From positions 1 to 64,000 of the forward strand of contig CAJWQX010000003.1 of assembly GCA_913045265.1 (NCBI GenBank): DNA of 64,000 bases, given 5' to 3'. The notes below the pieces were generated by a model. The model did no database searches and had not been told where the DNA came from. It worked only from the letters and a program-made list of their open reading frames with translations. The translations under genes were made by a program, and so were the position numbers. Positions 25,885 to 35,314 of the stretch are shown piece after piece; position 1 is the stretch's first letter, and each line of letters begins with the position of its first letter. The DNA comes from UBA11889 sp002313255. GTDB taxonomy: Bacteria; Pseudomonadota; Gammaproteobacteria; Pseudomonadales; Azotimanducaceae.

Positions 25885-26859
25885 TCACTTCATAGGAAGT
25901 GAAATGTGCTTGAACAGCTCCCCCCGTTCACTCCTGCTGCTGATCGCAAAGGCCTCGTGCACCAGATCCGTCGTCAAATGAGGAGCAAACCGTTCAATAA
26001 AATCGAGCATGAACTTGCGCAAAAAAGTGCCTTTGCGGCAGCCGATATGCGTGACGCTATTTGAAAACAGGTGACTTGCGTCCCGCGCCACCAGATCCGT
26101 ATCGGTGTCCGGGTCAAACGCCATCGACGCAATAATTCCAATACCAAATCCCAGGCGGACGTACGTTTTTATCACGTCGGTATCTGTCGCTGTAAAAACC
26201 ACGTTGGGTACATGACCACCTGCTTCAAAGGCATCGTCGAGCCTGGACCTGCCGGTAAAGCCAAAGACATAGGTTACCAGTGGCTGCGTCGCGACATCCT
26301 CCAGCGTCAACTCTTCTTTTTCAGCCAAAGGGTGTCCCTTGGGGAGCACAATCGAGCGGTTCCATTTGTAGCACGGCATCATCACCAGATCCTTGAAATG
26401 CTCCATACCTTCGGTGGCGATGGCAAAATCGACCTCGCCGTCCGCGGCTAATTTCGCGATCTGGTCGGGGGTGCCTTGGTTCATTTGTAGAACAACGTCC
26501 GGATATTCTGCTCTAAACGACTGTATGACTTCCGGCAGCGCGTAGCGCGCCTGGGTGTGGGTAGTCGCGATCGAAAGGCTTCCTTGACGTTCGTCGCTAA
26601 ACTCTTGTGCCACGCGCTTTACACTTTCGACGCGTTGAAGAATTTCTCCGGCCACCGAGACGATTTTTTCTCCCGCAGGCGTAATTCGGACTAAGTGCTT
26701 ACCACTACGTTCGAAGACTTCGACGCCCAATTCATCTTCGAGAAGACGAATCTGCTTGCTGATTCCAGGTTGCGACGTATACAGACTTTGCGCAGTCGCA
26801 GACACATTGAGGTTATGGTGCGCAACTTCCCAGATGTACCGGAATTGCTGGAGTTTCAT
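25885..26859 (-). CDS. cysB: LysR-type regulator CysB
   Basis: 324 residues. The N-terminal winged helix reads MKLQQFRYIWEVAHHNLNVS followed by a QPGISKQIRLLEDELG recognition helix. The inducer domain has the CysB signature IATTHTQARYALP, and the LGFGIGIIASMAF region. CysB with N-acetylserine activates the cysteine regulon and controls sulfate reduction genes such as the nearby cysH. The ATG at 26859 has an AGGTGG ribosome site. The stop is only 13 bases from the end of the pseudogene, convergently. Confidence 0.95.
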   Translation of the reverse strand: MKLQQFRYIWEVAHHNLNVSATAQSLYTSQPGISKQIRLLEDELGVEVFERSGKHLVRITPAGEKIVSVAGEILQRVESVKRVAQEFSDERQGSLSIATTHTQARYALPEVIQSFRAEYPDVVLQMNQGTPDQIAKLAADGEVDFAIATEGMEHFKDLVMMPCYKWNRSIVLPKGHPLAEKEELTLEDVATQPLVTYVFGFTGRSRLDDAFEAGGHVPNVVFTATDTDVIKTYVRLGFGIGIIASMAFDPDTDTDLVARDASHLFSNSVTHIGCRKGTFLRKFMLDFIERFAPHLTTDLVHEAFAISSRSERGELFKHISLPMK

Positions 26860-26919
26860 CACCACCACCTTTATAACCACAATGCACAGATATAATCATC
26901 TTTATTTCATAAAGAAATA

Positions 26920-27813
26920 TCAAGTGGTTTCGTTAGTTACCCCGTGTGGTACATGACCCGAGGCCACAGCAGTACTCGCACGTTCACAATTGCCTGCCTG
27001 GTCATCAAAAAACACATCCGCACCAAATGCCCGAAGAAACTCAGTTTTTTCGCGTCCGCCAAGAAACAAGCTTTCATCCAAACGAACGTCCCACGCGCGT
27101 AAGGTTTTGATGACGCGCTCATGAGCGGGAGCTGCGCGGGCGGTGACAAGCGCGGTTCGAATTGGACAAGCGGTCTCATCAAACTCGCACTGGAGCCGGT
27201 GGAGCCCTTTAAGGAACGGCTTAAAGGGACCGCCGTTAAGAGGTTCATCGGCAGCCAACGCTTCGCTATCCGAAAACGCATCGAGTCCACCATCCCGATA
27301 AACGCGTTCGGCCTCGTCTGAAAACAACACCGCGTCCCCATCGAATGCTATCCGGAGATCCTCGTGGCTGGCGCTCGGCGAAACACCTCCAACGAGCGTC
27401 GCCGCCGCAAGGTGGTTATCAATCGCATCTCGAACGTCCTGCGGATGTGTCGAAAGGAACAGGTCGCAATTGAACGCTCGTACATATCGGTAAGGGCTGA
27501 AGCCTCCGCTAAAAGCTGCACGAGTGATCTCTAACTCGTGGGACCGAATCGAATTAAATATACGGAGCCCCGTATCCGCCGAATTTCTAGAAAGAAGGAT
27601 TACCTCGACACGGGGATATTCTGTTAAGTCATTAATATGTAAAAGTTTTTTTACAAATTGATAGGCGTCACCCGGATCCAGAACTCGATCCTCACGTTCA
27701 ATTTGATACCGCCGATACGCTTCCAGGCCATGTTCCTCGAATACCAAATTACTTTCATCTAGATCGAAAAGCGCCCGGGAAGATATGGCAACGGTCAGAA
27801 ACGATTCAGACAT
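26920..27813 (-). CDS. 5'-Nucleotidase, cytosolic NT5C1-like family
   Basis: 297 residues from ATG 27813 (MSESFLTVAISSRALFDLDE); an ATG four codons upstream at 27825 overlaps the preceding gene. Blocks seen: VAISSRALFDLDESN at the HAD-like nucleophile region, VEVILLSRNSADTGLRIFNS, FLSTHPQDVRDAI and the C-terminal FFDDQAGNCERAS. This matches the bacterial 5'-nucleotidase family related to cytosolic NT5C1, which hydrolyses nucleoside monophosphates. Exact substrate is unknown. It is downstream of a YdcH-like gene read in the same direction. Confidence 0.82.
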   Translation of the reverse strand: MSESFLTVAISSRALFDLDESNLVFEEHGLEAYRRYQIEREDRVLDPGDAYQFVKKLLHINDLTEYPRVEVILLSRNSADTGLRIFNSIRSHELEITRAAFSGGFSPYRYVRAFNCDLFLSTHPQDVRDAIDNHLAAATLVGGVSPSASHEDLRIAFDGDAVLFSDEAERVYRDGGLDAFSDSEALAADEPLNGGPFKPFLKGLHRLQCEFDETACPIRTALVTARAAPAHERVIKTLRAWDVRLDESLFLGGREKTEFLRAFGADVFFDDQAGNCERASTAVASGHVPHGVTNETT

Positions 27814-27817
27814 CGAT

Positions 27818-28015
27818 TCAAGCATCTAAGTCAGGAATCAAACCGCTTTCGAGACGATCGATCATATCTTTTAACTTTAGTTTTCGCTTCTTCAACCGTT
27901 GAATCCTCATCGTGTTCGGATGATGAGTATCGATCAGGTAGTGGATTACGTCGTCGAGATCGCGATGCTCTGACTTAAGCTCTTCTAGCCACCGATTGGT
28001 CTCTTCCTCATCCAC
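27818..28015 (-). CDS. YdcH-like small protein (DUF465)
   Basis: 65 residues, strongly helical and charged: LKSEHRDLDDVIHYLID, then RIQRLKKRKLKLKDMIDRLE. This is the DUF465/YdcH pattern of a two-helix protein; its role is not known. The start is GTG (MDEEETNRW). It either overlaps by eight bases or precedes by four bases the nucleotidase start, so both are likely in one transcript. It is divergent from the VWA gene. Confidence 0.75.
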   Translation of the reverse strand: MDEEETNRWLEELKSEHRDLDDVIHYLIDTHHPNTMRIQRLKKRKLKLKDMIDRLESGLIPDLDA

Positions 28016-28111
28016 TTGGAGCTATACGACTACGACCCGTTATGCGTTACGTGTCATCATAGACGAGTAACAGAAATCACTCGACACTTGTATTGTCCGG
28101 TATGGAAATCA

Positions 28112-28786
28112 ATGCCAAAACCGCCATCAATCAAGACTTCCGTGAACGCCTTTCTTCGCAGGGCCCAAGATCAGGCCATGACAAATACGACGTCGGCCCG
28201 ATTGATCTTCGCCATGGATGCCACGGCGAGTCGCGAGCCGACCTGGGACTTAGCCACCAGCTTACATGCCGAACTTTTCAGCATTGCGAGTTCGACTCGT
28301 CTTGACGTTCAGTTGATTTATTACCGTGGTCTGGACGATTTTTTCGTGTCCGGTTGGAACAAAGAACCGCGCACCCTCCTACACGAAATGCAGAACGTTC
28401 GTTGTCGGGGCGGTCGTACGCAAATCCTCAGGGTCCTCCAGCATGCCCGTCGACAAATTTCCAATGAAAAAACAGAAGCCGTTGTATTTGTGGGCGACTG
28501 CTGCGAGGAGTCACCCACCGAACTTTATGCCTGTGCGGGCGAACTTGGACTTTTCCGATTGCCTGTATTCGTCTTTCAAGAAGGATACGATCCTCACGCG
28601 AAACAGGTTTTCCAACAGATCGCGAAACGTTCTCGCGGTGCATACGCTCGCTTTGCGCCTGGATCTGCAAAGGAACTGGCTGCCTTATTAGGGGTCGCGG
28701 TCGCCTACGCCACCAAAGGAAAAGATGCCGTTTCCCAGCTCGCTACGGCAGAAGCCCGCCATCTGCTTAAACAATTGCCCCCATGA
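28112..28786 (+). CDS. VWA-domain protein paired with a membrane J-protein
   Basis: 224 residues from ATG 28112 (MPKPPSIKTSVNAFLRR). The von Willebrand A fold is shown by a MIDAS-like ARLIFAMDATASREPTW, VQLIYYRGLDDFFVSGW, the GGRTQILRVLQHAR stretch, and VVFVGDCCEESPTELY. It has no signal peptide or membrane segment and so is probably cytoplasmic. I recognise the family from proteobacterial genomes, where it is followed by a membrane J-domain gene, but no function is established. The stop overlaps the next start by ATGA. Open frame continues further upstream, but that part does not look like family sequence. Confidence 0.8.
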   Translation: MPKPPSIKTSVNAFLRRAQDQAMTNTTSARLIFAMDATASREPTWDLATSLHAELFSIASSTRLDVQLIYYRGLDDFFVSGWNKEPRTLLHEMQNVRCRGGRTQILRVLQHARRQISNEKTEAVVFVGDCCEESPTELYACAGELGLFRLPVFVFQEGYDPHAKQVFQQIAKRSRGAYARFAPGSAKELAALLGVAVAYATKGKDAVSQLATAEARHLLKQLPP

Positions 28787-29508
28787 CTCTATTAGTGATT
28801 GCGGCCCTTCTCGCGACGATCGCATTCGTGTTTCTGATGCAGTCGTTATGGGCCCGTAAACAACCTAAAAATCTGTCGACTAAGATTCTAGCGTCCGCCG
28901 TCACTCTCTTAATGGCCCTAGCCGTCCTCGCCGCTAGCGGTAGGATGCACTGGATCGCAGCCGTCGGTACCGCGGTCCTCCCATTTCTTCGTCGCGGTTT
29001 CTCGCTCCTCCGCTACCTGCCTTATCTTACACGTCTCATGTCCATGTGGCCGACCGCACACGCCAACTCCAATTCATCTGGTTCACAACAAACCGAAACA
29101 AGCACCCGGGAGCTTCGGATGCGTTTGGACCACGAATCTGGCGACATATACGGGGAGGTACTCGTAGGACGCTACGAGGGACGTGCGCTCTCAGACCTAT
29201 CTCCCACCGAAATCAAAGAGCTCTACCTCGCTCTTAAGGAAACCGAGTCAAGACGACTCCTGGAAGCTTATGCCGATCGGTACCATCCAAAAATATTGGA
29301 CCCTAAGGCCGAGGATTCTAACGCTGTCTCGCCGGAGATGACGCGTGGGCGAGCGCTCAAAGTTCTTGGACTGTCTACTGGCGCGACAAAAGACGAGATT
29401 GTAGTGGCCCATCGACGCCTGATCCAACGCATGCACCCTGATCGTGGAGGTTCCAATTTTCTTGCCGCCGAACTCAACGCCGCAAAGAAATGCTTGATGG
29501 AGGGATAA
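28783..29508 (+). CDS. Membrane-anchored J-domain protein
   Basis: 241 residues. Two or three hydrophobic segments at the N-terminus (about residues 3-24, 34-50 and 56-85) anchor it. A middle region reads MRLDHESGDIYGEVLVGR, then LSDLSPTEIKELYLAL. The last 55 residues are a J-domain: ALKVLGLSTGATKDEIVVAH and MHPDRGGSNFLAAELN with the HPD tripeptide. It would recruit and stimulate an Hsp70 at the inner membrane. Its start overlaps the VWA gene, suggesting a joint task. The client is unknown. Confidence 0.85.
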   Translation: MTLLVIAALLATIAFVFLMQSLWARKQPKNLSTKILASAVTLLMALAVLAASGRMHWIAAVGTAVLPFLRRGFSLLRYLPYLTRLMSMWPTAHANSNSSGSQQTETSTRELRMRLDHESGDIYGEVLVGRYEGRALSDLSPTEIKELYLALKETESRRLLEAYADRYHPKILDPKAEDSNAVSPEMTRGRALKVLGLSTGATKDEIVVAHRRLIQRMHPDRGGSNFLAAELNAAKKCLMEG

Positions 29509-29573
29509 TGTCGACGTCGCGTGGCATGCGCGCAACGTACGTTCGGCGACACCCGTCTTTTTTAACGGTCGTC

Positions 29574-29595
29574 CGGACAGATGTCCGTGTAGAAT
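29574..29595 (+). promoter_or_regulatory. Palindrome and -10 element ahead of addB-like gene
   Basis: A palindrome CGGACA-GA-TGTCCG (29574-29587) is followed by TAGAAT (29590-29595), a 5/6 match to the -10 hexamer. No good -35 is seen 17 bases upstream. Transcription would start near 29602, practically at the GTG start codon. Confidence 0.35.
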
Positions 29596-29602
29596 TCTTC
29601 GT

Positions 29603-32137
29603 GTGCGCGATCCACTGATTCCTCTCGACCCGGAACTTCTTTCTGCCCTAAGCGAAGATCAAGTCGTTACCGCGAACGAGCGCCAAGCCCGCGAACTCAA
29701 GTACGCGTTCGACCATCACCAGAAGCAGCTCGGGGTAATAGCTTGGCCGACGGCTAACGTCGTATCCATCGACCATTGGCTTCAAAAAAACTACGCCTCG
29801 CTATATCGTGAAGACGAGTCCGATAGTCCGCTGACGGTCGTGTCGCCACAAAGTCTATTGCTAGCAGCGAAGCTGACCGCACCGGACAACGACATCGAAA
29901 CCCACACATCGCTTTTTCTTGACGCGTGGCACCACTATTGGCTTTGGCAAATCCAACCCGCCGACCTGGACACAACGGACAACGGTAGACTGTTCCACCG
30001 TTGGATCAACAATCTATCCGAATTCCTGAAGCGTCGAGACACGATCTCAGAGGTCCAGTTGTACCGGTTGCTTGAAGACGCTGCGCAGGCGGGAAATTTT
30101 ATACCGACAACCGTACATTCATTCGGACTGGATGACAGAGCACCAGCGCAGGAAACACTGTTCAATGCCCTGGTCACGTCCGGATGCCCCGTGCAACACC
30201 ACGCCAGCCTAGAAAATACGGAAGCTCAACCAGCGCTAACAAGTTTTGAAACGTCGAACCAAGAACGCGCCGCGTTTGCCGTCTGGTCGAGGGAAATTCT
30301 ATCAGCTCAACCCAACGCTCGGATCGCCATCGTCGTCGCAGACTTGACGCGCGAATACACCGCTATACGCCGGCAGTTCGAAGCCGTATTCCCAGATGTC
30401 GGTGAGCTCGTCCAAATCGTAAACATTGGAAGCGGCTTGCGATTAAGCGACGAACCGGTGTGTCGCGACGCTCTCGATTTATTCCGATGGACTATTCAAC
30501 CCTTGAGCTTCCTTCTCATAGAACAACTCCGACGCTCGGCGTACTTGCCATCAATCAACACCACCGAAGGACTCGCCTCTTGGCTCCCCCACCGGCTCGA
30601 TCTCCCGGACTTTGCGCACCGCGTAAAACTTCCGTGGAGCGAACGCATGCACGCTTCGTTTAAGACGCCTGCATGGAGTTCACCAAGGACGTGGGCTGAG
30701 AAGGCACGAACTATCCTCGACATTGCCGGATGGCCCGGCGATGAGCCCGACTCGAACGATTTTCAAGCCGCGCAAACGCTGTCAGAGATCCTCGACACGT
30801 TAACTTCAAGCACGCAGTTTGGTGATATGTCCTGGTCGGAAGCTGTCCGATCTATTTGTTTCCTGGCAGATCATCAACGCTTTGCGGCGCAGTCGCCACC
30901 CGCTCATATCCAAGTGTTAAGCCAAGGAGAAGCTGACGGACTTAGATTCGATGCACTATGGGTCGCGAACGCCAGCGATACGAATTGGCCGGGACCGTTC
31001 CGCCCCAACCCTTTTATCCCAATATCAATACAACGAGCTGCTGGGATACCCTCGGCGTCGCATAGTCAACGGCTTCGCAAAGCCCAAGAACGAACCCATT
31101 CGTGGCTATCGTCCGCACCTCAAGTCGTATTTAGCTACGCGCGGGCCGATGGTGATTCCGTCTGTGCTCCTAGTGGCTTACTCCCAGTTCTAACTGAATC
31201 CACGTTAAGTCAGATCCTACGAACACCGACCCTCGCCGCCCATGGACACATCTGGGCCCAACGGCAATCGTGCCACGCCGTCGAAGTGCTACAAGACGAG
31301 GCAGGATCAACCGTTCCATCGGATCGGCTAACCTACGGTGGTAGCGCTGTACTGCGTGACCAATCTCTATGTCCTTTTAAAGGTTGGGCCCGGCATCGGC
31401 TCGAGCTGTCCGACCCACGTGTTCCACATCGATTTCCAGACGCTTTAGACCGTGGTTCCTTGATACACGACGTTTTACATGCAGCTCTCGACTCCTGCAA
31501 AGGCCGAGAAGATGTCATCGAAATCGAACCAGCAAGGCTTCACGAAATCATTGATCGTGCACTGACGAAATTTAGGCCGAATCTTTCGCAAGCCGTACTC
31601 GAACACGAACACCGGCGCATTCGCGAAATTCTTACGCACTGGTTAGATTTTGAGAAAACGAGATCGCCCTACCAAGTCGTCTCCGTTGAAACCGACAAAA
31701 GCGTTCGGATCGGCCAGTTACAACTTGATCTTCGTCTAGATCGCATCGACCAAATGGAAGACGGTAGTCAACTCGTTATCGACTACAAAAGTGGTACCGC
31801 AACCACCGCAGGTTGGCGTCTACCACGTCTTTCGGACCCGCAACTCCCGCTGTACGCATCGACCGTTGACAATGCCTCGGGCATCGCGCTGATGCAGATA
31901 TCGGAAGAACGCTCCACCTTAATCGGTGTCGGAGAGCACGAAATCCACGGTTTATCGAATAGTCAGGATTTTGGTTTTGAAACCTTCAAGGACCTGGCCA
32001 ACGCGTGGAATAGTTACCTTGAAGATACCGCAACATCGTTCGTCAATGGCTACGCCGCCGTCGACCCCATCGATAAAACGATTTGCCGCCGTTGTCATCT
32101 CCAAGGTCTGTGTCGGGTATTTGATGGCAACAATTAG
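29603..32137 (+). CDS. AddB-like PD-(D/E)XK nuclease, probable DNA repair protein
   Basis: 844 residues from GTG 29603. The long N-terminal part is helicase-like but lacks Walker A. The C-terminal RecB-type nuclease shows LQLDLRLDRIDQME and QLVIDYKSGT (about 711-731). Four cysteines are placed as in the Fe-S nuclease of AddB: one at about 589 (QSLCPFKGWARHRL) and CRRCHLQGLC near the C-terminus. I recognise it as the probable DNA repair protein family that travels with an AddA-like helicase. It should process double-strand ends. Its stop overlaps the start of the helicase gene by 14 bases. Confidence 0.82.
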   Translation: MRDPLIPLDPELLSALSEDQVVTANERQARELKYAFDHHQKQLGVIAWPTANVVSIDHWLQKNYASLYREDESDSPLTVVSPQSLLLAAKLTAPDNDIETHTSLFLDAWHHYWLWQIQPADLDTTDNGRLFHRWINNLSEFLKRRDTISEVQLYRLLEDAAQAGNFIPTTVHSFGLDDRAPAQETLFNALVTSGCPVQHHASLENTEAQPALTSFETSNQERAAFAVWSREILSAQPNARIAIVVADLTREYTAIRRQFEAVFPDVGELVQIVNIGSGLRLSDEPVCRDALDLFRWTIQPLSFLLIEQLRRSAYLPSINTTEGLASWLPHRLDLPDFAHRVKLPWSERMHASFKTPAWSSPRTWAEKARTILDIAGWPGDEPDSNDFQAAQTLSEILDTLTSSTQFGDMSWSEAVRSICFLADHQRFAAQSPPAHIQVLSQGEADGLRFDALWVANASDTNWPGPFRPNPFIPISIQRAAGIPSASHSQRLRKAQERTHSWLSSAPQVVFSYARADGDSVCAPSGLLPVLTESTLSQILRTPTLAAHGHIWAQRQSCHAVEVLQDEAGSTVPSDRLTYGGSAVLRDQSLCPFKGWARHRLELSDPRVPHRFPDALDRGSLIHDVLHAALDSCKGREDVIEIEPARLHEIIDRALTKFRPNLSQAVLEHEHRRIREILTHWLDFEKTRSPYQVVSVETDKSVRIGQLQLDLRLDRIDQMEDGSQLVIDYKSGTATTAGWRLPRLSDPQLPLYASTVDNASGIALMQISEERSTLIGVGEHEIHGLSNSQDFGFETFKDLANAWNSYLEDTATSFVNGYAAVDPIDKTICRRCHLQGLCRVFDGNN

Positions 32138-35100
32138 TCACGATAACGATGACAACGCGCGGACACTCGCTATCGATCCCGAGCGTTCGGTCATTGTCCA
32201 AGCCCCAGCCGGCTCTGGTAAAACGACCCTTTTAGTGAATCGTTACTTAAAACTGCTCGGACGAGTTGAAGAGCCGGAACACGTTCTCGCAATCACTTTC
32301 ACGCGTAAAGCCGCGGCCGAGATGCGACAACGAGTGATTGAACAACTACGAAGTAAAACAGCGGTCGCCAAGCCCGCACACACGCGCGCCTCTGAACGTG
32401 ACTGGCATCTCCTCGATAACCCACAACGCTTACGGATCCAGACGATCGATAGCTTTGCCCTGGGCATTCTTCAACAGCAGCCCTTCTCCACCCGATTCGG
32501 TCATGATTATCGGTTCGCTGAAGATGCACGTTGGCTTTATCGGGAAGCGGCCGATCGGTTACTCGAGAAAACAAACGATAAAGACCCTTTAAACGCAGAC
32601 ATTAGTCGCTTTGTTGCCCTGGTCGGGAATGATTTCGACCTTGCACGAAATCTAATCGCAGACATGCTGGGTCGACGAGATCAGTGGCTCGATCCCGTAT
32701 CTAACGTGGCTCGAGAAACGGTCACCGACGATCCGGGTCAATTCATTCAGCTCATCGAGTCGGCACTCAAAAGCATCGTAGATAGAACCACGAATATGCT
32801 TGCCGCCTCCATTCCGCAATCATTGTTCGACGAGATCAAAGAGCTATGCGCTTTTTCCGCATACAACCTCCAGCAACCTTTTTCTCACCTGTCAGAATTT
32901 CGCGACTGGCGTTTTTTTTCCCGTATAGCGACCACGAAGAACCGCTCGTTTCGTCAGCGCATCACGGTACGTGAAGGATTTCCAGCCAAAGCACGATCCG
33001 AAAAAGCGCGTTTCACCGACGCAATGCGATCGTTAGCGAGCCTCGGCCTCACGAAAACCATCGCGAACCTTCAACACATCCCGGTCGAAAAAACACCGGT
33101 AGAAGAACGCGAGAAACTCATCACTTTTTCAATCGTTCTTACCCTGGGTGCAGTCGAACTTATCGAAGTCTTCCGGCTTCACCAACTCGTCGACTTCTCT
33201 GAAATAACTATTTCCGCCCGGAACGCGCTATCCCGCGACGAGACCCCGACCGATCTAGCGCTGATGCTCGACTACCGGACATCACACATCCTCGTCGACG
33301 AATTCCAAGATACCTCCCTAGCTCAATACAAATTGCTTACGAGTCTCGTACAAAGCTGGCAACCGGGTGATGGCAATACGTTCTTCGCCGTCGGAGATCC
33401 GATGCAATCGATCTATCGTTTCCGTGACGCCGACGTAGATCTTTATCAGACGACGTTTAGCGAGGGGTTGCCTTCAATCCCCTTAGAAGCCGTGAAACTT
33501 AAGAGCAACTTTCGTTCTGCTGCCTCGCTTGTCGCGTGGTCAAACGATATATTCGGTACACTTTTTGCGTCCCCCAACGACGCACTGACCGGTGCCGTAA
33601 CATTTAACCCGGCGATCGCCGCGCGAAAAGAATCAGGGCGCATCCAAGCATTTGCTGCCGACGATCCCGAGAAGGAAGCCAAAAGCATCGCAGATCGCGT
33701 TGACGCGATACGGTCGAATCACCCAAACGACACCATCGCCATCCTAGTACGCAGTCGCAACGTCCTCCCGTCAATTATCAACGCGCTGCAAGAATCTAAA
33801 CTTCGGTGGCGCGGTATCGATCTTGAGCCATTAGCAAATGTACCCGTCGTCAGAGACCTCTATGCCATCACACTGGCATTAATGGACGATCGTAATCGAC
33901 TCGCCTGGTTATCGATTTTGCGATCGCCTTTGGTCGGAATCAAATTGCGGGATCTAGAGGTCATCGCGCGCCACCAGTCCGTGGGCAACATGCTCGCGGA
34001 CACAGAGCCAAGCATCGACGCGCGCGCGAGATTGGACCTAGTTGCACAAGCCCGGGAAATCGCGACACTTGGTCATTCGATTCGATCCAGGGTCGAACGT
34101 TTTTGGCTTGCCATGGGTGGCGCTGACGCCTACACCGACTCAGACGGAGCAACAGCGTCCCTCGATTCCGCCGATCACTACCTAGAAGCCCTGGAAAATC
34201 AACCGACCAATCGTATTTTCGCGGACCAATTGCTCGAGCAAACTCAACGATTATTTGCCTCGACATCGATTGATCCAGTGGACGTCGAGATCATGACCAT
34301 TCATCGAGCCAAAGGTCTGGAGTTTAATCACATCATTATTCCAGGACTTGATAGAGGGACGCAGTCGAACATAAGGCCCATGCTGCTTTGGCGGCCCGAA
34401 GCTAATTCATTGCTGATGGCAACGCGCGATGATTCCAAGACAAACTCGCTATACAACTGGCTGCGATACGAGGAAGCGGAAAAGGATTCAGAAGAACTGA
34501 AACGCCTTTTGTACGTTGCAGCGACACGGGCAAAGGATTCGTTATCGCTATACGGCTGCCAAATCAAAGATTCCAACCCACCCCGCGGTTCCTTTTTAGC
34601 GTTACTACAGCCCTTGATTTCTCTTCAACCCATTGACCAAGCGATCCCGAGATCAACAAAAACCAGACCCCCGTCTCGACCGCCGTTGAAACGGCTAAAA
34701 TCCTGTTACACCTGGCACAAGCCCATGGCACCTCCGTTAGCCCCATCCTCTTTCCACACGTTACCCTCAATAAACGTGTCTACTCCCATCGCCGATCGAA
34801 AAGAAGTCGCACTCGGCAATGTTGTACACGACGAACTTCGGTTACTCGCCGGGTCGAGCCACGCCAATCCTGGCAATCTAGATCCCTGGCACCAAAGATT
34901 GATTCATCTAGGACTATACAAATCTGAAGCGGATTGGGTCATAGAAAACGCTCATAAACAAATTAGTTCAGTTCTTGCGGACGACACTGGTTTATGGATC
35001 TTGAATTCCAACCATATGGAGAACCATACCGAGTGGATGTTGACCACGTATCAAGACTCTCAATTTACGAATGTTGCGATTGATCGATCGTTCATCGACT

Positions 35101-35309
35101 TGAGCGGCGATCGGTGGCTAATCGACTACAAAACGGCTGTACCCGACGTACCAATCGTTGTCTTCATCGAAAATCAAGTCGCCCGATACGCTAACCAGTT
35201 GCGCCGATACGCTCGTATAGTCGAGTCACTGGATCAGCGAGTCATTCGAAAGGCGCTTTACTTAACCGCTATACCACAACTGGTTGAAATCTCGGATAAC
35301 GGCGATTAA
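32124..35309 (+). CDS. AddA-like UvrD-family helicase-nuclease
   Basis: 1061 residues from ATG 32124 (MATISHDNDDNART). SF1 motifs in order: Walker A VQAPAGSGKTTLLVN near residue 27, ITFTRKAAAEM, IQTIDSFALGIL, motif II ILVDEFQDTS near 389, AVGDPMQSIYRFRDADV, MTIHRAKGLEFNHI and LLYVAATRAKDSL near 796. A C-terminal nuclease has AIDRSFIDLSGDRWLIDYKT near 998. Together with the preceding gene it forms an AddAB-like end-resection enzyme. The start is chosen from overlap with that gene; longer upstream reading lies within it. It converges with nfuA, five bases apart. Confidence 0.88.
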   Translation: MATISHDNDDNARTLAIDPERSVIVQAPAGSGKTTLLVNRYLKLLGRVEEPEHVLAITFTRKAAAEMRQRVIEQLRSKTAVAKPAHTRASERDWHLLDNPQRLRIQTIDSFALGILQQQPFSTRFGHDYRFAEDARWLYREAADRLLEKTNDKDPLNADISRFVALVGNDFDLARNLIADMLGRRDQWLDPVSNVARETVTDDPGQFIQLIESALKSIVDRTTNMLAASIPQSLFDEIKELCAFSAYNLQQPFSHLSEFRDWRFFSRIATTKNRSFRQRITVREGFPAKARSEKARFTDAMRSLASLGLTKTIANLQHIPVEKTPVEEREKLITFSIVLTLGAVELIEVFRLHQLVDFSEITISARNALSRDETPTDLALMLDYRTSHILVDEFQDTSLAQYKLLTSLVQSWQPGDGNTFFAVGDPMQSIYRFRDADVDLYQTTFSEGLPSIPLEAVKLKSNFRSAASLVAWSNDIFGTLFASPNDALTGAVTFNPAIAARKESGRIQAFAADDPEKEAKSIADRVDAIRSNHPNDTIAILVRSRNVLPSIINALQESKLRWRGIDLEPLANVPVVRDLYAITLALMDDRNRLAWLSILRSPLVGIKLRDLEVIARHQSVGNMLADTEPSIDARARLDLVAQAREIATLGHSIRSRVERFWLAMGGADAYTDSDGATASLDSADHYLEALENQPTNRIFADQLLEQTQRLFASTSIDPVDVEIMTIHRAKGLEFNHIIIPGLDRGTQSNIRPMLLWRPEANSLLMATRDDSKTNSLYNWLRYEEAEKDSEELKRLLYVAATRAKDSLSLYGCQIKDSNPPRGSFLALLQPLISLQPIDQAIPRSTKTRPPSRPPLKRLKSCYTWHKPMAPPLAPSSFHTLPSINVSTPIADRKEVALGNVVHDELRLLAGSSHANPGNLDPWHQRLIHLGLYKSEADWVIENAHKQISSVLADDTGLWILNSNHMENHTEWMLTTYQDSQFTNVAIDRSFIDLSGDRWLIDYKTAVPDVPIVVFIENQVARYANQLRRYARIVESLDQRVIRKALYLTAIPQLVEISDNGD

Positions 35310-35314
35310 TTGGA

